A stretch of DNA of 64,000 nucleotides from contig NZ_CP007035.1 of assembly GCF_000243115.2 (NCBI RefSeq), forward strand, positions 1,674,001-1,738,000. Reading direction: 5' to 3'. Below are positions 44,390 through 53,537 of the stretch, piece after piece (position 1 is the first letter of the stretch; each line of letters begins with the position of its first letter). The DNA comes from Niabella soli DSM 19437. Lineage in GTDB: Bacteria; Bacteroidota; Bacteroidia; Chitinophagales; Chitinophagaceae. The position numbers and the translations under genes were made by a program. A model generated the notes under the pieces. The model saw only the letters and a program-made list of their open reading frames with translations, ran no database searches and had not been told where the DNA came from.

Positions 44390-45919
44390 ATGAAAAAATT
44401 TATATATAGCGCCATTTGTATTTCCAGCCTTTTGATCACGGCCTGCTCAAAGGACCTTACCCAGATACCGGTATCCAGTATTACCACCAATAATTTTTAC
44501 ACTAATGCAAATGATTTCACACAAGCGGTAACGGGCGCCTATAGTGGTTTAAAAGCCTATCCGGATCAGGCACTTTGGATGGGCGAGCTTCGCTCAGACG
44601 ATATTGCCGCAACATCAGACGGTAACCGCGACTGGCAGGGCATCAACAACTTCTCCCCTAACCTCACCACAACGGCATTTATTGTTAACGCCTGGAATAA
44701 CAATTTCAATGCAGTTTATAATGTTAACAATGTACTTGACGCGCTGGCAACAAAGGGGGATAAAATTGGCAATGATTCATTGAAAGCCCGTTTTACCGCT
44801 GAGTTACGTTTTCTCCGCGCTTTTTATTATTTCAACCTGGTAAAATTTTATGGAAAACTTCCCATTATCGATAAAGTGTATACCACCTACGAGGTGACCA
44901 CTATCGGCCGCAGCCCGGTATCAGAGGTATACAACTTTATAATTGCCGATCTTCAATACGCAATGGCCCATCTTCCTGTAAGCTATTCGGGCGCGAATAT
45001 AGGGCGAGCTACCAAATGGGCTGCTGAAGGCTTACTCGGATTGGTGTACCTGACAAAATCCGGACCGACGTATAATATTGAAGGTCCCGGCCTGAACAGC
45101 AACGAATACGATAAAGCCCTGGCGTTGTTTAATGATATCATAACTAACGGGGGGTTCAAGTTTGCAGCTAGCTATCCTTCTATCTTCTCTTATACTGCCG
45201 AAAATAATCCGGAAGTTTTATTCGACGTACAATTTATGTCTACCAGTAACGGGGCCGATTATCCCAGCCAGTTGGTTCCCGGCGCATACTGGACCGGACT
45301 GGGACTATCAAGTTATGACAATGGCTATGGAACCGCAACCTACAACGTATCAAGAAACCTGCTGAGCTCCTACCGGAACAGTGCAGGAACGGCAACTGAT
45401 ATAAGAGATACTTTTTCCATTAGACATGGATTTGCATTGTCAACTTCCACTCCTAATACATTGGACACTACCCGCCCTTTTATCAAAAAGTATATCGACG
45501 TAAGCCGGAGGGGCACCAACCGGGCCGATTGGCCGGTCAACTTTATTGTGATGCGCTACACTGATGTGCTAATGATGAAGGCCGAATGTATCCTGCATGG
45601 AGCTTCCGGCACGCAGGCCGATGTAAACAGCATTGTAGCACAGGTGCGGGCCAGGGCTGGCGTTCCGGCCCTTACAACGGATGTAACGCTGCCGCTGCTT
45701 ATGGAAGAAAGAAGAAGGGAATTTTTGGGAGAAGGGTTGCGCTGGAACGACCTGGTGCGCGAAGGGTTGGCCGTTACCACTATGAACGCATGGATAGCAA
45801 GCGACACCCTGTCAGCTACCATAAACCAGGTAATGCCCAATTATGTTATCTACCCCCTGCCGCAAGCAGAACTATTAACCGCTCCCGGATTATATACGCA
45901 AAACCCCGGATACAATTAA
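44390..45919 (+). CDS. SusD/RagB family nutrient-binding outer membrane lipoprotein
   Basis: Surface lipoprotein that captures glycans and forms the lid of the SusC channel. The 509 residues have a lipoprotein signal, SSLLITACSKD, with the acylated cysteine near residue 19. The TPR-like body shows LRSDDIAATSDG, NAWNNNFNAVYNVNNVLDAL, LKARFTAELRFLRAFYYFNLVKFYGKLPI and the C-terminal EERRREFLGEGLRWNDLVREG, all hallmarks of SusD. Paired with susC and followed by pectin-degrading genes, it probably binds pectin oligomers. Confidence 0.96.
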   Translation: MKKFIYSAICISSLLITACSKDLTQIPVSSITTNNFYTNANDFTQAVTGAYSGLKAYPDQALWMGELRSDDIAATSDGNRDWQGINNFSPNLTTTAFIVNAWNNNFNAVYNVNNVLDALATKGDKIGNDSLKARFTAELRFLRAFYYFNLVKFYGKLPIIDKVYTTYEVTTIGRSPVSEVYNFIIADLQYAMAHLPVSYSGANIGRATKWAAEGLLGLVYLTKSGPTYNIEGPGLNSNEYDKALALFNDIITNGGFKFAASYPSIFSYTAENNPEVLFDVQFMSTSNGADYPSQLVPGAYWTGLGLSSYDNGYGTATYNVSRNLLSSYRNSAGTATDIRDTFSIRHGFALSTSTPNTLDTTRPFIKKYIDVSRRGTNRADWPVNFIVMRYTDVLMMKAECILHGASGTQADVNSIVAQVRARAGVPALTTDVTLPLLMEERRREFLGEGLRWNDLVREGLAVTTMNAWIASDTLSATINQVMPNYVIYPLPQAELLTAPGLYTQNPGYN

Positions 45920-45945
45920 TTTCATAAACAATAGCTGTCAACATA

Positions 45946-47208
45946 ATGAAACAAACGATCCTTCCCCTTTTATTAGCCATTACATCCATTTCCTCCTTTG
46001 CACAACCCGTACTGGAAACAGGGCCGGGCATGCCTGCGGAATGGATCGACAAAGCTACGGGCCACAAAGTAGTGCGGTTGACCAATAATGGCCGCAACAA
46101 CCTTAGCTTTTATTTCCACAATAATCCATTTGTGGGTCATAACATGGTATATTACAGCAGCGCAAAAACAAATGCACCCCGCGCGGCCAAGGTAGAAACC
46201 TATAACGCCGTTGGCAACGACAAGCAATTATACCTGTTGAACCTGGAGAATCGTCAATCGGAACGGTTGACCAATCACCCCGCCCCCATGCTGGGAGAAA
46301 TCGTTTCAGCAAAAAGAAACGAGGCCTTTTACCAGGTAAAGGACAGTGTGTTTGCCGTGAACCTTTCCACAAAAAAAGAACGGTTGGTCTATGTTTTTCC
46401 GGAAGATTTTAAGGCCAGCATCACTACTATCAATGCGGATGGTACACTCCTGGCGGGGGCAAGAGCAACGGATGAAGAGAAACAGATATTCAAAAACAAT
46501 CCTAGCAAAAGCGATTACTTCAATAAAATTTACGAAGCAAAATTGCGCAGAACATTGTTTACGGTAAATATTAATACCGGCAAACTGGATAAAATATTTT
46601 CAGATACGGCCTGGCTGAATCACATTCAGTTTTCCCCAACCGACCCGGCTTTGTTAATGTTCTGCCATGAAGGTCCCTGGCATAAGGTAGATCGTATCTG
46701 GACAATTAATGTGAACTCTAAAGAGGTAAAACTAATACACAAAAGAACAATGCCGATGGAGATTGCAGGGCATGAATGGTTCAGCGCAGATGGCAAAAAG
46801 ATCTGGTTCGATCTGCAGCAACCGCGTGGCGCCACTTTTTTTGTAGGCGGGACCGACCTGGCAACCGGCACAGAAACCAAATACCAGTTGCAGCGAAATG
46901 AATGGTCGGTGCATTTTACCTCCTCTCCCGATGGAAAATTATTTGCCGGCGATGGGGGTGATCCGAATGCTGTTGCAAAAGCCCCGGATGGTAAATGGAT
47001 CTATCTGTTTACTCCAAACGGCGATCATTTTAACGCAGAAAAGCTGGTAAATATGAAACAGCATAATTATCACTTGGAACCGAATGTACACTTCACCCCA
47101 GACCAGCAATGGATCCTGTTCCGGGCAAATTTTGAAGGAAAGGAAGACATTTATGCAGTAGAGATAAAACCGTCAATGGTCAATAGTGAATCAATGTCGT
47201 TTCCTTAG
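45946..47208 (+). CDS. Oligogalacturonate lyase, polysaccharide lyase family 22
   Basis: Cleaves short oligogalacturonides, including unsaturated digalacturonate, to 4-deoxy-5-keto uronate. The 420 residues have a signal-like N-terminus (LPLLLAITSISSFAQP) and a beta-propeller with ETGPGMPAEWIDKATGHKVVRLT, PTDPALLMFCHEGPWHKVDRIWTI, AGHEWFSADGKKIWFDLQQPRG and KQHNYHLEPNVHFTPDQQWI. Family members coordinate Mn through histidines and a glutamine in these last blocks. The export signal is unusual, since classical PL22 enzymes are cytoplasmic. The final residues SMVNSESMSFP are encoded by a dispersed repeat, so the native C-terminus was probably altered. Confidence 0.88.
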   Translation: MKQTILPLLLAITSISSFAQPVLETGPGMPAEWIDKATGHKVVRLTNNGRNNLSFYFHNNPFVGHNMVYYSSAKTNAPRAAKVETYNAVGNDKQLYLLNLENRQSERLTNHPAPMLGEIVSAKRNEAFYQVKDSVFAVNLSTKKERLVYVFPEDFKASITTINADGTLLAGARATDEEKQIFKNNPSKSDYFNKIYEAKLRRTLFTVNINTGKLDKIFSDTAWLNHIQFSPTDPALLMFCHEGPWHKVDRIWTINVNSKEVKLIHKRTMPMEIAGHEWFSADGKKIWFDLQQPRGATFFVGGTDLATGTETKYQLQRNEWSVHFTSSPDGKLFAGDGGDPNAVAKAPDGKWIYLFTPNGDHFNAEKLVNMKQHNYHLEPNVHFTPDQQWILFRANFEGKEDIYAVEIKPSMVNSESMSFP

Positions 47209-47376
47209 GTGCGGATTCCCTGGGAATGTAGAATAAGGAATATTGAATAAAAAATGTAGAAGGGCATTAGTTTAGTATCATGCGATGCTCGTTCCTTTCT
47301 GAGGTTTTTTGATTGGAACAGAAAGCAGCAACCTATTGACTATTGACTATTAACTTTTCACCATTGACTTTTCACC
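47172..47376. repeat. attgactattgac-type repeats around the PL22 gene end
   Basis: gtcaatggtcaatagtgaatc at 47172-47192 is in the PL22 reading frame. A second block, 47332-47376, reads acctattgactattgactattaacttttcaccattgac in the other orientation just before the DUF4450 gene. Both belong to the family found at 18993, 36849 and 38097. The stretch between them (47209-47331) shows nothing else. Confidence 0.6.
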
Positions 47377-47388
47377 GAATAACATTGT

Positions 47389-50300
47389 ATGAAAAAATAT
47401 TTGTTTACCAGTATCATTTGCCTGGCGGGTCTTGCTGCCAGTGCGCAAACTGTGCCCAAACAAAAAGCCGGCGACTATATTGAAAATATTTCTTACAATG
47501 AAAGCAAACGCGGTACGCCGCGCAGTTTACAATATAAACCGGATGGCGATGCTTTTGTTTGCATAAACGGCAAAAACCGCTACACGCGGGCCTTATACGG
47601 AGGCCCGACCGCCTTTCGACTGGAAACCAGCGATCGTCCGGTATTTGCAGCGTTCTATGGCAACAATAGTCAGAACATCAGTTTCCACATCACTGTTCCC
47701 GGCCACAAACCCGTATCGCTGGATGCTGCAGCTTATTGTGAAGCGCGTTACAGCGCCGGAAGCCGCAGTTATCGTATTACTGATCCTTCATGGGGTAAAG
47801 GCACCTTGCAAATAGCGGCGCTGGCGCTGTATCAGGAAGACGGCGCCATCTGGGAAATAACTGCCACCGGCATGCCCAGGGGAAGTGCACTATTCATAGG
47901 CATGACAGGGATCAAAGCAAAAAAATTAAACCGCAATGGCGATATGGGAGCAGATCCGCCGGATTGTTTTGAAGCGCCGGACGATCCGCACTACACCAGT
48001 ACACAGCGCTGGGAGGTAACGGATCATTCAGCATATATAGTACTTTCCCAACAGCACTTAACAATGCCACCCCAAACAAGTGGCAAAACATTATTTACTG
48101 AAACCGAAAAAACACGGGCAGCGCTTGCCGCGCGTATACACATCAGCACCCCTGATCCTTTTATCAATACGATCGGTGGTACCTTAGTCACTGCCGCTGA
48201 TGGCATCTGGGATGGCACTACCTGGCTGCACGGCGCCATTGGCTGGCGCATGCCACTGACCGGCTGGCGTGCTGCCTATGCGGGAGATTTCCTTGGCTGG
48301 CATGACCGGGCGCGGATCCATTTTAATGCCTATGCGGCCAGCCAGGTAACCAATGTTCCCAACACCATCCCCCATCCCGCACAGGATACCGAGCTGCACC
48401 TGGCGCGTGCGGTAAAACGCTGGGGCACGCCTATGTACAGTAATGGCTATATCTGCCGCAACCCCAATCGTAATGATCAGATGCATCATTACGATATGAA
48501 CCTGAATTATATTGACGAGCTGCTGTGGCATCTGGAATGGACGGGCGATCTGGATTATGCGCGTACCATCTGGCCCGTGCTTACCCGTCACCTTGCCTGG
48601 GAAAAACTCAATTTTGATCCTGATGGCGATGGGCTCTATGATGCCTATGCCTGCATCTGGGCCAGCGATGCGCTGTATTACAATTCCGGCGCGGTCACCC
48701 ATTCTTCTGCTTTTAATTATCGCGCCAACAAACTGGCAGCACTCATCGCTCAGAAGATCGGGCAAGACCCCAAACCTTACCAGCAGGAGGCCGGTAAGAT
48801 CCTGGCAGCCATCAATGCCCGCCTTTGGATGAAGAATAAAGGGCACTGGGCCGAATACCAGGATTTCATGGGGTTAAAGCGGCTGCATGAAAACGCCGCA
48901 GTGTGGACGATCTATCATGCCATCGACTGTGGCGTAGCCGATCCGTTCCAGGCTTACCAGGCCACGCGGTATGTGGATACAGAGATCCCGCATATCCCGG
49001 TACGCGCCAAAGGCCTCACAGATGAGGGGTATGCTACGATCTCCACTACCAATTGGATGCCTTATGTCTGGAGCACAAATAACGTGGCTTTTGAAGAAGT
49101 GATGCATACTGCGCTGGCGTATTTTATTGCCGGCCGCAATGAAACGGGATTCAAATTATTAAAAAGTGCTGTTCTCGACGGCATGTACCTGGGTGACAGC
49201 CCGGGTAATATCGGGCAGGTCTCTTTTTATGATGCCGCGCGCGGTGAAAGCTATCGTGATTTCGGCGACGCGATTGGCGTAGCGTCGCGCGTGTTCATCC
49301 AGGGGCTTTTTGGTATTACACCGGATGCCCTCAACAATCGTTTGTTGATCCGGCCCGGCTTTCCAGCCTCCTGGGATCATGCAGCCATACAAACACCTGA
49401 TGTTTCCTTAAGCTACCAGCGCACGGAAAACAAAAAACAAAACAGCACAAGTATCGACACTTACCAAATCACCCGTAAGTTTACACATCCCCTAGAGCTT
49501 GAATTGCAGGTGCCCGCCCGGTGGGACCAGGTCAACGCTGTAACAGCCAATGGTCAACCGGTCAACTGGAAACGATCAAACGCCGTAGTGGGCTATCCGC
49601 TGATCGCTATTACCATCCCGGCTGTCAACGCCGCCGCCACTACTGAAATAACAATTACCTGGGGTGGCAAGCCCATAATTATTCCGCCCGTAACAGGCAA
49701 CAGAACGGCTTTTAAAGAAATAACACAGGGTGCCATGACCTGGTGGGGCGCGGTGCATCAGCAGGTGGAAACAAAAAAAGAGCCGGTCACGCCCTCATTC
49801 ATGAGCGTGATCAGCAACAAATGCACTCCTGTGATCATGGATGCTAACTGGAATGCATCGGTTACCGATATTTTCAGTCAGCAATATTTGTCGCCCCGAT
49901 CGCCTTATACCACTTTACAAATACCTACACAGGGCATCGGCGAATGGTGCCACCCGCTGCAAACGGCTACTATAAACGATTCCGGCTTACGCGCACAGGC
50001 ACGGGATAACCTGTTTAAAACAAGCATCGGCGTCCCTTTTCGCACGCCTGCAACCGGCAACAACATCAGCTTCACTTCGTTATGGGATAATTATCCCGAT
50101 AGTGTAAATGTTGCCTTATCGGGGAAGGCTACACATGCCTATCTGCTGTTAGCAGGAAGCACGAACCAGATGCAGAGCCATATCGCCAATGGAAGCATCT
50201 GCATCGAATATACCGATGGCAGTAAAAAGACAATTGAATTAATTAATCCCGAAAACTGGTGCCCCATTGAGCAGGATTATTTTGAAGACGGTTTAGCTTT

Positions 50301-50535
50301 TAAACTAAATGCGCCCCGTCCCTACCGGCTGCACTTAAAAACGGGCAGGGTCAGCAACAACCTGGGAAAAGACCTCAACATCCGCGGTGTTTATGGTCGC
50401 GGGATCGATGGCGGCGCGGGACAATTAATGGACATCCAACTGGACCCCGGAAGAACGTTGAAACAACTCACTTTAAAAACCCTTTCCAACGACGTGATCA
50501 TCGGCCTGATGAGCATCACGCTCCAACGTCCCTAG
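47389..50535 (+). CDS. DUF4450 domain protein, putative alpha/alpha-barrel glycosidase
   Basis: A 1048-residue exported protein (signal SIICLAGLAASAQ). The N-terminal part up to about residue 240 is beta-rich (NGKNRYTRALYGGPTAFRLETSDRPVFAAFYG), which I recognise as the DUF4450 region. The centre, about 260-640, is a helical barrel with DPFINTIGGTLVTAADGIWDG, HGAIGWRMPLTGWRAAYAGDFLGWHDR, GDLDYARTIWPVLTRHLAWEK, DPDGDGLYDAYACIWASDALYYNSGAVTHSSAFNYRA and WSTNNVAFEEVMHTALAYF. The C-terminus is beta-sandwich again (tail ends GLMSITLQRP). This is a GH78-like layout without a GH78 signature. It lies between PL22 and PL1 genes, so a pectin side-chain glycosidase is likely. Enzyme activity is unproven. 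Confidence 0.72.
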   Translation: MKKYLFTSIICLAGLAASAQTVPKQKAGDYIENISYNESKRGTPRSLQYKPDGDAFVCINGKNRYTRALYGGPTAFRLETSDRPVFAAFYGNNSQNISFHITVPGHKPVSLDAAAYCEARYSAGSRSYRITDPSWGKGTLQIAALALYQEDGAIWEITATGMPRGSALFIGMTGIKAKKLNRNGDMGADPPDCFEAPDDPHYTSTQRWEVTDHSAYIVLSQQHLTMPPQTSGKTLFTETEKTRAALAARIHISTPDPFINTIGGTLVTAADGIWDGTTWLHGAIGWRMPLTGWRAAYAGDFLGWHDRARIHFNAYAASQVTNVPNTIPHPAQDTELHLARAVKRWGTPMYSNGYICRNPNRNDQMHHYDMNLNYIDELLWHLEWTGDLDYARTIWPVLTRHLAWEKLNFDPDGDGLYDAYACIWASDALYYNSGAVTHSSAFNYRANKLAALIAQKIGQDPKPYQQEAGKILAAINARLWMKNKGHWAEYQDFMGLKRLHENAAVWTIYHAIDCGVADPFQAYQATRYVDTEIPHIPVRAKGLTDEGYATISTTNWMPYVWSTNNVAFEEVMHTALAYFIAGRNETGFKLLKSAVLDGMYLGDSPGNIGQVSFYDAARGESYRDFGDAIGVASRVFIQGLFGITPDALNNRLLIRPGFPASWDHAAIQTPDVSLSYQRTENKKQNSTSIDTYQITRKFTHPLELELQVPARWDQVNAVTANGQPVNWKRSNAVVGYPLIAITIPAVNAAATTEITITWGGKPIIIPPVTGNRTAFKEITQGAMTWWGAVHQQVETKKEPVTPSFMSVISNKCTPVIMDANWNASVTDIFSQQYLSPRSPYTTLQIPTQGIGEWCHPLQTATINDSGLRAQARDNLFKTSIGVPFRTPATGNNISFTSLWDNYPDSVNVALSGKATHAYLLLAGSTNQMQSHIANGSICIEYTDGSKKTIELINPENWCPIEQDYFEDGLAFKLNAPRPYRLHLKTGRVSNNLGKDLNIRGVYGRGIDGGAGQLMDIQLDPGRTLKQLTLKTLSNDVIIGLMSITLQRP

Positions 50536-50584
50536 AAAGGCGCCCTTACTATAAACCCGTATTCTTCACTCTAAACAAAACCAT

Positions 50585-52048
50585 ATGAATTCCAGATTTC
50601 TAAAAATTACCAGTGGAGCATCCCTCCTGGGTATTGTTCTTTTTGCCGGATCCTGTCAAAAACCGGACCTCGCTAAGGAAGGATCGTTAAACGCGGTCAG
50701 CAACCATAACGAAGCCAGGCTTACAGCCCTTGCAGAAGAACGAACGCCTGCCTTTCCGGATGCAGAAGGCTTTGGCCGGTTTGCCACCGGCGCCCGTGGT
50801 GCAGACAGCGCTTCTGTTTATGTTGTCACCAATCTTAACGACAGCGGGCCGGGATCCTTCAGAGATGCAGTAAGCAAGCCGGGCCGCTTTGTTGTGTTTG
50901 AGGTAACGGGCATTATCAGGTTAAAATCAAATGTAAGCGTGGCGGCCAATACTACCATTGCCGGCCAAACCGCGCCGGGCAAAGGCATTGTATTGTACGG
51001 GCGTAAAGTAACTTTTACGGGCGCCAATAACGCCATTGTGCGGAACATCCGCATCCGCCTGGGCGCCAACGACGGCGCTTCCCGCAGCGACGATGCATCG
51101 GGCGTAGCCAATGGGAAAAATATGATCTTCGATCACGTATCGTTCTCCTGGGGGCAGGATGAAGTGTTTTCTATCAACTGGGATAATAAAGGGTATGAGC
51201 CCGATAGCATCACCTTGCAAAATTGCATTGTAGCGCAGGGATTACATAAAGTGAATCATTCCGCAGGCGGGCTGATACAAACTGCCGGCAAGATCAGCAT
51301 TCTCAAAAGCCTTTACATAAGCAACAAAACCCGCAACCCTAAAGTAAAAGGCATTAATGAATTTGTAAACAATATTGTTTACGATTGGGGAAACTTGGGC
51401 AACCCAATGGGGCATACCGTTTCGGGTGACGGATATATCATGGGCGGATCGGCGGGAGTGTCGCAAGTAAATATTATCAATAATTATTTTATAGCGGGAC
51501 CGTTAACGCCCGACAGAGCAACTCCCTTTTCGAGAGGCACGGGTACTTTTTATTTGTATGCATCGGGGAATTACTTCGATCGTAATAAAAACGGCGTACT
51601 GGATGGCACGTTGGTGCCTGCCGATTCCGTAGGATATCCGGGCATTGAGCCGCAGAATTTTATGCCTAACCCGTATCCCTATCCGTTCAGCACACCAACA
51701 ATGACGGCAGCCGATGCTTTTAAATATGTAGCTAAAGAAGCCGGAGCAGCCTATCCGCATCGGGATGATGTGGACAAATTATTAATTGAAGAACTACGGT
51801 CGGCAGGATTGCAGGGATTGTATGTGTATACAGAATCGGATCTGCCGCTGGCCAATGGCGGACTGGGAGACTTTCCCGTTGCCGACCCGCATAAGGACGG
51901 TGATGGCGATGGCATACCGGACGTTTGGGAACGGCAACTGGGCCTGAATCCGGAAGTGAAAGATGCGCTATCGCGCAGTACCGCTGATCCCCGTTACCTT
52001 AATATTGAAGTGTACCTCAATACGCTGGCAACGCAAAAAGGCGTTTAA
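50585..52048 (+). CDS. Pectate lyase, PL1-like, surface lipoprotein
   Basis: Cuts homogalacturonan by beta-elimination. The 487 residues have a lipoprotein signal (LLGIVLFAGSCQKP, cysteine near 24). The right-handed beta-helix shows PAFPDAEGFGRFATGARGAD, VYVVTNLNDSGPGSFRDAV, VTGIIRLKSNVSVAANTTIAGQTAPGKGI, NAIVRNIRIRLG and NMIFDHVSFSWGQDEVFSI, the PL1-type pattern. A Ca-binding repeat HKDGDGDGIPDVWERQLGLNP near the C-terminus resembles thrombospondin type 3/dockerin-like loops. Probably outside-facing and the first step of pectin attack, feeding SusCD. Confidence 0.9.
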   Translation: MNSRFLKITSGASLLGIVLFAGSCQKPDLAKEGSLNAVSNHNEARLTALAEERTPAFPDAEGFGRFATGARGADSASVYVVTNLNDSGPGSFRDAVSKPGRFVVFEVTGIIRLKSNVSVAANTTIAGQTAPGKGIVLYGRKVTFTGANNAIVRNIRIRLGANDGASRSDDASGVANGKNMIFDHVSFSWGQDEVFSINWDNKGYEPDSITLQNCIVAQGLHKVNHSAGGLIQTAGKISILKSLYISNKTRNPKVKGINEFVNNIVYDWGNLGNPMGHTVSGDGYIMGGSAGVSQVNIINNYFIAGPLTPDRATPFSRGTGTFYLYASGNYFDRNKNGVLDGTLVPADSVGYPGIEPQNFMPNPYPYPFSTPTMTAADAFKYVAKEAGAAYPHRDDVDKLLIEELRSAGLQGLYVYTESDLPLANGGLGDFPVADPHKDGDGDGIPDVWERQLGLNPEVKDALSRSTADPRYLNIEVYLNTLATQKGV

Positions 52049-52175
52049 GGAAGGTCTCTTTACGCTGCATTAAATTTAAAACCATTAAGATGTAAAGATT
52101 CATTAAGTAAAAGAAATAGCTTTGTTATGTTTCATCTTAATGGTTTTTGAATCGTCTTTTCAATGCGCTTACAAT

Positions 52176-53537
52176 ATGAACAAAAAAAACTACGTATTGG
52201 TATTGATTTTATTGAACTGTCTGTTTTCAGCAAATGCGCAACCGCCGGGCCTTAGCAGCTATTCTGTTAAAACCCCATATGGCAATTGCAAAATCAATAC
52301 CCCGGATTTCAGCAAAAGCAAAAAACTGGTCATTACCGGTTTTGGCGCTGTTCCAGGCGATCAACAAAAAAACACGGCAGCCATCGCACGGGCAATCGCT
52401 ACAGCAAATAAACTGGGCGGGGGCATTGTGGTGATCCCCAAAGGGGAATGGCTTACGGGCAAGATCCATCTTAAAAGCAATGTAAATCTTCATCTTGAAA
52501 AAGGGGCTACTTTGCTATTTTCAGGAAACCCTCAGGATTATTTACCCGCGGTAGTTTCAAGTTGGGAGGGAATGGAATGTTACAACTACTCGCCGCTCAT
52601 TTATGTTTATGAATGTAAAAATGTGGCCATCACCGGTGAGGGAACGTTAAAGGCGCAAATGGCTACCTGGGAAAAATGGTTCGCACGGCCGCGGGCACAT
52701 ATGGAAAGCATTAAACGGCTCTATAACCTTGCCTGGAACCGGGCGCCGCTGGAGCAACGGCAGATGGTAAATGATACAGCACATCTGCGGCCGCAGTTCA
52801 TACAATTTAACCGCAGCGAAAATATTCTGCTGGAAGGCGTATCTGTTGTCAACAGTCCGTTCTGGACGATCCACCTGTACCTGTCCAAAAATATCAGGCT
52901 CCGCAATCTCAATGTTTACGCCCATGGACATAACAACGATGGAGTGGATCCTGAGATGAGCCAGAATGTATTGATTGAAAATTGTGTGTTTGACCAGGGC
53001 GATGACGCCATCGCCATCAAATCGGGAAGAAACCCGGAAGGCTGGCGGTTGAAAACGCCGTCAAAAAATATTGTCATCCGCAATTGCACGGTCAAAAACG
53101 GGCACCAGTTGGTAGCGATCGGCTCAGAGCTTTCAGGAGGTATAGAAAATGTTTTTATTGACCATTGCACAGTGCTTGACGGCGCGAAACTAAATCATCT
53201 GTTATTCATTAAAACCAATGAGCGTATGGGTGGCTATGTCAAAAACATTTATGCTTCCAATATCCGTAGCGGTAAGATCGACCTGGGCATACTGGGCATT
53301 GAAACCGATGTATTGTACCAATGGCGCGACCTGGTACCTACCTATGAAAAACGATTAACCCCTATCAAAGATATTTTTCTTACCAATATACATGCATCCG
53401 AAGTAAAGTTTATAGCCCGGGTGCTGGGGCAGAAAGCGCTGCCGGTTGAAACGGTATCGCTGAAAAATGTAACGGCCGGCAAAGTGCTGGAGAAAAATAC
53501 GATCACTGAAAATGTAAATAATTTTACCCGGTTATGA
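52176..53537 (+). CDS. Glycoside hydrolase family 28 (polygalacturonase-like)
   Basis: Hydrolyses alpha-1,4-galacturonosyl links or related rhamnogalacturonan links. The 453 residues have a signal peptide (LVLILLNCLFSANAQ) and the beta-helix with GHNNDGVDPEMSQNVLIENCVFDQGDDAIAIKSGRN, which carries the three catalytic Asp (D of NDGVD, and DD). The next motif is NGHQLVAIGSELSGG instead of GHG, and the RIK motif is replaced by LLFIKTNERMGG. These are subfamily changes and may alter linkage or exo/endo mode. The ATG at 52176 is preferred to 52122. The stop overlaps the next gene by 4 bases (ATGA). Confidence 0.9.
   Translation: MNKKNYVLVLILLNCLFSANAQPPGLSSYSVKTPYGNCKINTPDFSKSKKLVITGFGAVPGDQQKNTAAIARAIATANKLGGGIVVIPKGEWLTGKIHLKSNVNLHLEKGATLLFSGNPQDYLPAVVSSWEGMECYNYSPLIYVYECKNVAITGEGTLKAQMATWEKWFARPRAHMESIKRLYNLAWNRAPLEQRQMVNDTAHLRPQFIQFNRSENILLEGVSVVNSPFWTIHLYLSKNIRLRNLNVYAHGHNNDGVDPEMSQNVLIENCVFDQGDDAIAIKSGRNPEGWRLKTPSKNIVIRNCTVKNGHQLVAIGSELSGGIENVFIDHCTVLDGAKLNHLLFIKTNERMGGYVKNIYASNIRSGKIDLGILGIETDVLYQWRDLVPTYEKRLTPIKDIFLTNIHASEVKFIARVLGQKALPVETVSLKNVTAGKVLEKNTITENVNNFTRL

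Noticed and set aside
48184-48846. 220-codon antisense frame inside the DUF4450 gene
   Set aside because: Shadow of a GC-rich coding region; no motif, start context or partner gene.
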